Positions 6,395-9,820 of a DNA stretch of 9,820 nucleotides are shown in pieces; within the stretch, counting starts at the first letter, position 1, and each line of letters starts with the position of its first letter. The stretch is from Bacillota bacterium (GTDB taxonomy: Bacteria > Bacillota > Clostridia > Clostridiales > Clostridiaceae). The position numbers were made by a program, and so were the translations under genes. The DNA lies in the NCBI GenBank assembly GCA_023424785.1, contig JAFADP010000153.1:1-9820 (forward strand). Reading direction: 5' to 3'. Below the pieces are notes generated by a model. The model saw only the letters and a program-made list of their open reading frames with translations, ran no database searches and was not told the origin of the DNA.

Positions 6395-7472
6395 CATAAG
6401 CTTTTATTTTATTTAGAATATCAATGTACATAGAATTTATCATATCAAAATTCATAGCATCTATATAATAGGTTTCTAATTCATCATGTAATGAGTGGGC
6501 ATTTTGAATACATGATATGCTTTTATCTATTAAGTGATCAAATTCTTGCTTATCCCATACAATATCATTTAATCTAGAGGATATACTCTTTTTATAGCAT
6601 AAATCCTTTAAGTTATAATCATTAGTGTCAAAGTAAGTTCTACTTATTTCATTAGTTGTAAAAATACCTGTTGATAGTTCTGGAATAATTAAGTTTTCTA
6701 TTCTTTCTGGAATTAAAGGATCATGTAAGTATTCAACGAAATATCCCTTTTTTTGGGCCTCAGATCCTATTGCTTTTAATATAGTAGTTTTTCCAAGTCC
6801 AGGACCTCCTTTAAGTACATGTATATTTTCAAATTGAGAGGATAAGCCTTTAACATAAGTTATAATGCCATTAGGGGTAAAAGCAGTAGCAAAAAGATGT
6901 CTATCAGCACCATAACCAGGGAGTTCTGAATTTAAAATTTTTACTTTAAGATTATCTATAAATTCATTTAATTTTGTTGGATTTAAAGCTTCTGTATTTA
7001 GTGAACTCCAATCATCATGTACATACTTAGCAGCTCCTAAAAACCTATATGCTTTCTTAAATTGCTTTCCTATTTCTTTATTTAAGTTAATTATCTCTTT
7101 TTTATTTTTTACTAATTTATCTTTATCTAATGCATCTCCAAGATTAAGAATTTCATCTACAGCACCAGGAGTAAGTGGATCAACTATATGTGGGGAAGTT
7201 CCATCAAGCATAGCAACATTAATTTCTTTAATTAATATACCATCTAAGGAATTGTTATCTGATGAGCAGTGATGATATTCAATAGAATATCCTAAATTAG
7301 AAAAGTACAATCCTATTTTTTTCATTAGAGAAGATTTACCAGTTCCAGGTCCACCCTTTAAACATATAATTCTATTAGCATTTTCTTGGTTAAGTATATA
7401 TCTATAAAATGAATAAAATCCTTTTGATGTGTTGCCCCCTGGAAATAGATGTGTTTCTTTGCAAACCATCAT
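6390..7472 (-). CDS. PRK06851-family protein, duplicated P-loop ATPase of unknown function
   Basis: 360 residues, soluble, no signal peptide. Two similar halves are visible. HLFPGG near residue 8 and Walker A GGPGTGKSS at 40-48 correspond to HLFATAF near 192 and Walker A GGPGLGKTT at 222-230, with a repeat offset of about 182-184. The first half has a Walker B-like MLDGTSPH with Asp90, 44 residues after the Walker A lysine. At the same offset in the second half the sequence reads GIFTTNE, with Thr272 instead of Asp. The family is widespread in Firmicutes without a known role. The start is ATG 7472, preceded on its strand by AAGGGAGTGA; an ATG one codon later is also possible. Transcribed alone, divergent from the transporter and convergent with helD. 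Confidence 0.82.
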   Translation of the reverse strand: MMVCKETHLFPGGNTSKGFYSFYRYILNQENANRIICLKGGPGTGKSSLMKKIGLYFSNLGYSIEYHHCSSDNNSLDGILIKEINVAMLDGTSPHIVDPLTPGAVDEILNLGDALDKDKLVKNKKEIINLNKEIGKQFKKAYRFLGAAKYVHDDWSSLNTEALNPTKLNEFIDNLKVKILNSELPGYGADRHLFATAFTPNGIITYVKGLSSQFENIHVLKGGPGLGKTTILKAIGSEAQKKGYFVEYLHDPLIPERIENLIIPELSTGIFTTNEISRTYFDTNDYNLKDLCYKKSISSRLNDIVWDKQEFDHLIDKSISCIQNAHSLHDELETYYIDAMNFDMINSMYIDILNKIKAYV

Positions 7473-7503
7473 ATTTAATAATCACTCCCTTATAAATTTA
7501 GTT

Positions 7504-7514
7504 ATTATATTATA
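7504..7514 (-). promoter_or_regulatory. Possible -10 boxes for the minus-strand ATPase gene
   Basis: On the minus strand, two overlapping TATAAT hexamers lie at 7514-7509 and 7509-7504, about 35 bases before the ATG. No credible -35 hexamer is seen, so the assignment is tentative. Confidence 0.35.
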
Positions 7515-7603
7515 TGTGAAAAATATGGATAATGATATAAAAAATAAATTTAAGAATAATTAATAAATTTTTATAATAATATATGTATAAATTAAATAAA
7601 ATA

Positions 7604-7636
7604 ATGTATAATTAATGTATAATCGATGCATAATTG
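7604..7636 (+). repeat. Three 11-bp tandem repeats carrying TATAAT/CATAAT
   Basis: ATGTATAATTA (7604-7614), ATGTATAATCG (7615-7625) and ATGCATAATTG (7626-7636) follow one another; a related ATGTATAAATTA is at 7583-7594. Each holds a -10-like hexamer at the same place (7607, 7618, 7629). One of these probably serves as the transporter promoter, though no -35 box is recognisable. The 11-bp period is close to one DNA turn, so repeated protein binding on one face is also possible. Confidence 0.6.
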
Positions 7637-7649
7637 ATTTATTATGTAT
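7626..7649. promoter_or_regulatory. Operator-like dyad upstream of the transporter
   Basis: ATGCATAAT (7626-7634) and ATTATGTAT (7641-7649) form a 9-bp inverted repeat with one mismatch (G-U as RNA) around TGATTT. It overlaps the third tandem repeat and lies just after the candidate -10 boxes, a place suited to a repressor. The half-site TGTAT/TGCAT loosely recalls ArgR boxes, but spacing and centre do not fit well. Confidence 0.35.
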
Positions 7650-7666
7650 TACGTATTACTTATTAC
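7646..7666 (+). repeat. Three tandem 7-bp repeats before the ribosome site
   Basis: GTATTAC (7646-7652), GTATTAC (7653-7659), TTATTAC (7660-7666), ending 4 bases before GGAGG at 7671. Confidence 0.6.
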
Positions 7667-7670
7667 GATA

Positions 7671-7675
7671 GGAGG
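7671..7675 (+). promoter_or_regulatory. Ribosome binding site deciding the GTG start at 7683
   Basis: GGAGG is 7 bases before GTG 7683. The in-frame ATG at 7644 lies upstream of this site and would add 13 residues ahead of a good lipoprotein signal peptide. Confidence 0.75.
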
Positions 7676-7682
7676 AATAATA

Positions 7683-9164
7683 GTGAAAAAAGGTTATTTA
7701 AAGAGATTTGCCATGGTCTTTATGATGATAATAGTATCATTATCAATGATAGCCTGTGGGAAGACGGGAGATAAAAATGAAGAAGCAGATGTGAATAAAA
7801 ATACATTAATAGTTGGATTATCTGCAGATTATGCACCATATGAATTTCATGCAGTGATAGATGGGGTAGATACGATAGCAGGATTTGATGTTGAGGTTGC
7901 AAAGGAGATTGCAAAAGATTTAGATGCTAATTTAGTTATTAAGGAGATGGAATTTAAGAACTTAATAACAGCTTTAAAAGCAGGCCAAATAGATATGATT
8001 ATATCTGGTATGAATCCTACAGATGAAAGAAAGAAGGAAATTGATTTTTCTGATATATACTATGAAGCAAGACATTCAGTATTAGTACGTGAAGAAGATA
8101 AAGATAAATATAAGGATGTTTCAGATTTAAATGATAAAAAGATTGGAGCACAGTTAGGATCAACTCAACAAGCATTTGTGGAAGAAAATGTAGATGCTAG
8201 TGATGTTCAACTTCTTACAAATGTGAACAATTTGATTCTTGAGTTAAAAGCAGGAAAGATAGATGCCTTAGTTACAGAAGCACCTGTTATAAGTATGGCT
8301 ATAAAGAGTAATCCAGAATTAGTTCTTTCTGATATAGTTATTGAGTCAGAAGACACAGGAAATGCTGTTGGAATAAGAAAAGGAAATGATGAATTAAGAG
8401 AAAGTGTTAATGCAACAATAAAGAGATTACAAGACTCTGGAGAGTTAGGTCAATTCATAATTGATGCAAATAATTTAGCTGCAGAAAACCAAGAAGAAGG
8501 ATTCTTAACTAAGTATGCAGGTATATTTTTAAATGGGTTAAAAACAACATTAGGAATTTCTTTAATTACTGTTTTCCTAGGAACTATACTTGGTGCAATT
8601 TTATTTTTTATGAAGACATCACAACTTTCTATTTTAGGTATTAAACCATTAAAAATAATAGCAAGTGTGTATATAGAAGTTGTAAGAGGAACACCAATGT
8701 TATTACAAATTATGTTGGTATATTCAGGTTCAAAGATGTTTTTAGGTATAGATATATCAGCATTTATAGCAGCTATTATAGCTATAGCTTTAAATTCAGC
8801 AGCATATGTTTCTGAAATAGTTAGAGCTGGTATTGAAGCTGTTGATAAGGGGCAAATGGAAGCGGCAAGAAGTCTTGGTATGTCTAAAGCAATGGCTATG
8901 AGATTAATAATTATACCTCAAGCTGTAAAGAATATATTACCAGCTATAGGTAATGAATTTGTTGCTGTAATTAAGGAATCTTCTATGGCATCTGTTATTG
9001 GTGTTGGAGAATTAACATTTGCAGCAAATATTGTTACTGGAGCTACATTTAAAAGTATAGAACCACTAATGGTATCAGCAGTTCTTTATTTTATATTAAC
9101 ATTTAGTCTTGGTAGATTTATGGGTTATCTTGAAAGGAGAATGAAGGCAAGTGATTCACGTTAA
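7683..9164 (+). CDS. Polar amino-acid ABC transporter, binding protein fused to permease
   Basis: 493 residues combining two subunits of a polar amino-acid importer. Residues 1-25 form a lipoprotein signal peptide (basic MKKGYLKR, hydrophobic stretch, lipobox MIAC with Cys25). A family 3 periplasmic-type binding domain fills about 38-270; typical marks are SADYAPYEF, AGFDVEVAKEIA and SGMNPTDERKKEIDFS. From about 280 on comes a HisM/GlnP-type permease with several membrane segments, EVVRGTPMLLQ, and the ATPase-contacting EAA loop EAARSLG near 393. The GTG start is fixed by GGAGG and by the signal peptide. The ligand cannot be read from sequence; glutamine, arginine, histidine, lysine or cystine are candidates. 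The ATPase gene overlaps its end by 14 bases. If Cys25 is lipidated, the binding domain is tethered at both ends. Confidence 0.93.
   Translation: MKKGYLKRFAMVFMMIIVSLSMIACGKTGDKNEEADVNKNTLIVGLSADYAPYEFHAVIDGVDTIAGFDVEVAKEIAKDLDANLVIKEMEFKNLITALKAGQIDMIISGMNPTDERKKEIDFSDIYYEARHSVLVREEDKDKYKDVSDLNDKKIGAQLGSTQQAFVEENVDASDVQLLTNVNNLILELKAGKIDALVTEAPVISMAIKSNPELVLSDIVIESEDTGNAVGIRKGNDELRESVNATIKRLQDSGELGQFIIDANNLAAENQEEGFLTKYAGIFLNGLKTTLGISLITVFLGTILGAILFFMKTSQLSILGIKPLKIIASVYIEVVRGTPMLLQIMLVYSGSKMFLGIDISAFIAAIIAIALNSAAYVSEIVRAGIEAVDKGQMEAARSLGMSKAMAMRLIIIPQAVKNILPAIGNEFVAVIKESSMASVIGVGELTFAANIVTGATFKSIEPLMVSAVLYFILTFSLGRFMGYLERRMKASDSR
9135..9139 (+). promoter_or_regulatory. Ribosome binding site for the overlapping ATPase gene
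   Basis: AGGAG inside the permease coding sequence is 11 bases before GTG 9151. This spacing is a little long; the ATG at 9141 is in the permease frame and is not an alternative. Confidence 0.45.
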
Positions 9165-9820
9165 AGATTTAAAAAAAAGCTATGGAAAAAATAATGTTTT
9201 AAATGGTATAGATGAGCATATTAAAAAAGGAGAAGTTGTAGTTGTTATTGGACCATCAGGATCAGGAAAATCTACATTTCTTAGATGCCTTAACTTATTA
9301 GAAGAGCCTACTTCTGGAGAAATAATATTTGAAGGTAAAAATATTACTGACAAAAGTAATGATATAAATAAGCTTAGAGAAAAAATGGGTATGGTATTTC
9401 AGCATTTTAATCTTTTTCCACACAAGACAGTGCTTGAAAATATAACTTTAGCACCAATAAAAGTTAAGGGGCTGAGCGTAGAAGAGGCAAATAAAAAGGC
9501 TATGGAATTATTAAAATTGATAGGTTTATCTGATAAGAAGGATGCATATCCAGGATCATTATCAGGTGGACAAAAGCAAAGAATAGCTATAGCTAGATCT
9601 CTTGCAATGGAACCAGATGTTTTATTATTTGATGAACCAACATCTGCATTAGACCCAGAAATGGTAGGAGAAGTTCTAAATGTTATGAAAACTCTTGCTA
9701 AAGGTGGAATGACAATGGTTGTAGTAACTCATGAAATTGGATTTGCAAGAGAAGTTGGAGATAGAATAATATTTATAGATGGTGGAAAGATATTAGAGGA
9801 AGGAACTCCTGAAGAAGTTC
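9151..9820 (+). CDS. glnQ: Polar amino-acid ABC transporter ATP-binding protein (3' end beyond window)
   Basis: The ATPase subunit that drives the importer encoded just upstream. 223 codons are present; the family is about 240 residues, so only the last ~15-20 are missing. It starts at GTG (MIHVKDLKKSYG), overlapping the permease gene by 14 bases in another frame, typical of coupled translation. Walker A GPSGSGKST is at 34-42, the Q-loop at VFQHFNLFPH, the signature LSGGQ at 137-141, Walker B LLFDEP with D161-E162, the D-loop SALDPE, and the switch histidine in VVTHE. All are intact. HFNLFPH after the Q-loop is typical of the GlnQ/HisP/ArtP group for polar amino acids. One small oddity is GIDEHIKKGE where GIDLxIKKGE is usual. 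The symbol is by family resemblance only. Confidence 0.93.
   Translation, partial: MIHVKDLKKSYGKNNVLNGIDEHIKKGEVVVVIGPSGSGKSTFLRCLNLLEEPTSGEIIFEGKNITDKSNDINKLREKMGMVFQHFNLFPHKTVLENITLAPIKVKGLSVEEANKKAMELLKLIGLSDKKDAYPGSLSGGQKQRIAIARSLAMEPDVLLFDEPTSALDPEMVGEVLNVMKTLAKGGMTMVVVTHEIGFAREVGDRIIFIDGGKILEEGTPEEV

Larger units (their letters stand above)
7473..7682. other. Divergent AT-rich intergenic region
   Basis: 210 bases between the minus-strand ATPase gene and the transporter, much richer in A and T than the flanking genes. It holds the -10-like hexamers for both directions, the 11-bp and 7-bp tandem repeats and the dyad listed separately. The part from about 7515 to 7600 shows only A/T-rich sequence with no gene, hairpin of note or recognisable riboswitch. 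Confidence 0.7.

Noticed and set aside
7644..7646. ATG as the start of the binding protein-permease
   Set aside because: It precedes the GGAGG site and would place 13 extra residues before a good lipoprotein signal peptide.

Overview
The window reads as chromosome from a low-GC Firmicute, most likely Clostridium sensu stricto or a close relative. The evidence is strong A/T bias at third codon positions (AGA, ATA, TTA and GAA dominate), purine-rich GGAGG-type ribosome sites, frequent TTG and GTG starts, and housekeeping proteins of clostridial type (signal peptidase I, FtsH, HelD, PRK06851 family). There is no rRNA, tRNA, CRISPR array, insertion sequence or phage gene. It looks like ordinary core chromosome with some interesting non-coding stretches.

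Layout. Positions 1-144 are a non-coding leader with two inverted-repeat structures, followed by a zinc-ribbon Nudix hydrolase (145-639) whose end overlaps its own intrinsic terminator (625-657). A new unit probably starts at a TATAAT at 687 and runs through four close-packed plus-strand genes: a TIM-barrel protein (726-1397), a small DUF3006 protein (TTG start at 1442), signal peptidase I lepB (1664-2182) and the membrane AAA protease ftsH (2210-4162). A long hairpin (4168-4219) separates these from a TTG-initiated helD-type RNA polymerase recycling ATPase (4251-6347). helD converges on a minus-strand gene for a duplicated P-loop ATPase of the PRK06851 family (6390-7472), with a bidirectional terminator between them. 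A divergent, very AT-rich 210-bp region with tandem repeats precedes a polar amino-acid ABC transporter: a lipoprotein-type binding protein fused to its permease (GTG start at 7683), then the overlapping ATPase gene, which runs off the window.

How the genes fit together. LepB (removal of signal peptides at the membrane) and FtsH (quality control of membrane proteins) form a plausible envelope protein maturation and turnover unit, with DUF3006 tightly coupled to lepB. HelD acts on stalled RNA polymerase. The last two genes supply a complete importer: binding protein plus permease in one chain, and its ATPase.

I found no convincing wholly new system. The best leads are four. The Nudix leader has one CTCCCT that can pair with either of two AGGGAG copies, one of which is the Shine-Dalgarno site. 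The transporter promoter region has 11-bp-phased TATAAT repeats, an operator-like dyad and a heptamer repeat beside the ribosome site. The duplicated P-loop ATPase seems to have lost the Walker B-like aspartate in its second half. The FtsH is divergent and does not sit in the usual ftsH gene neighbourhood.
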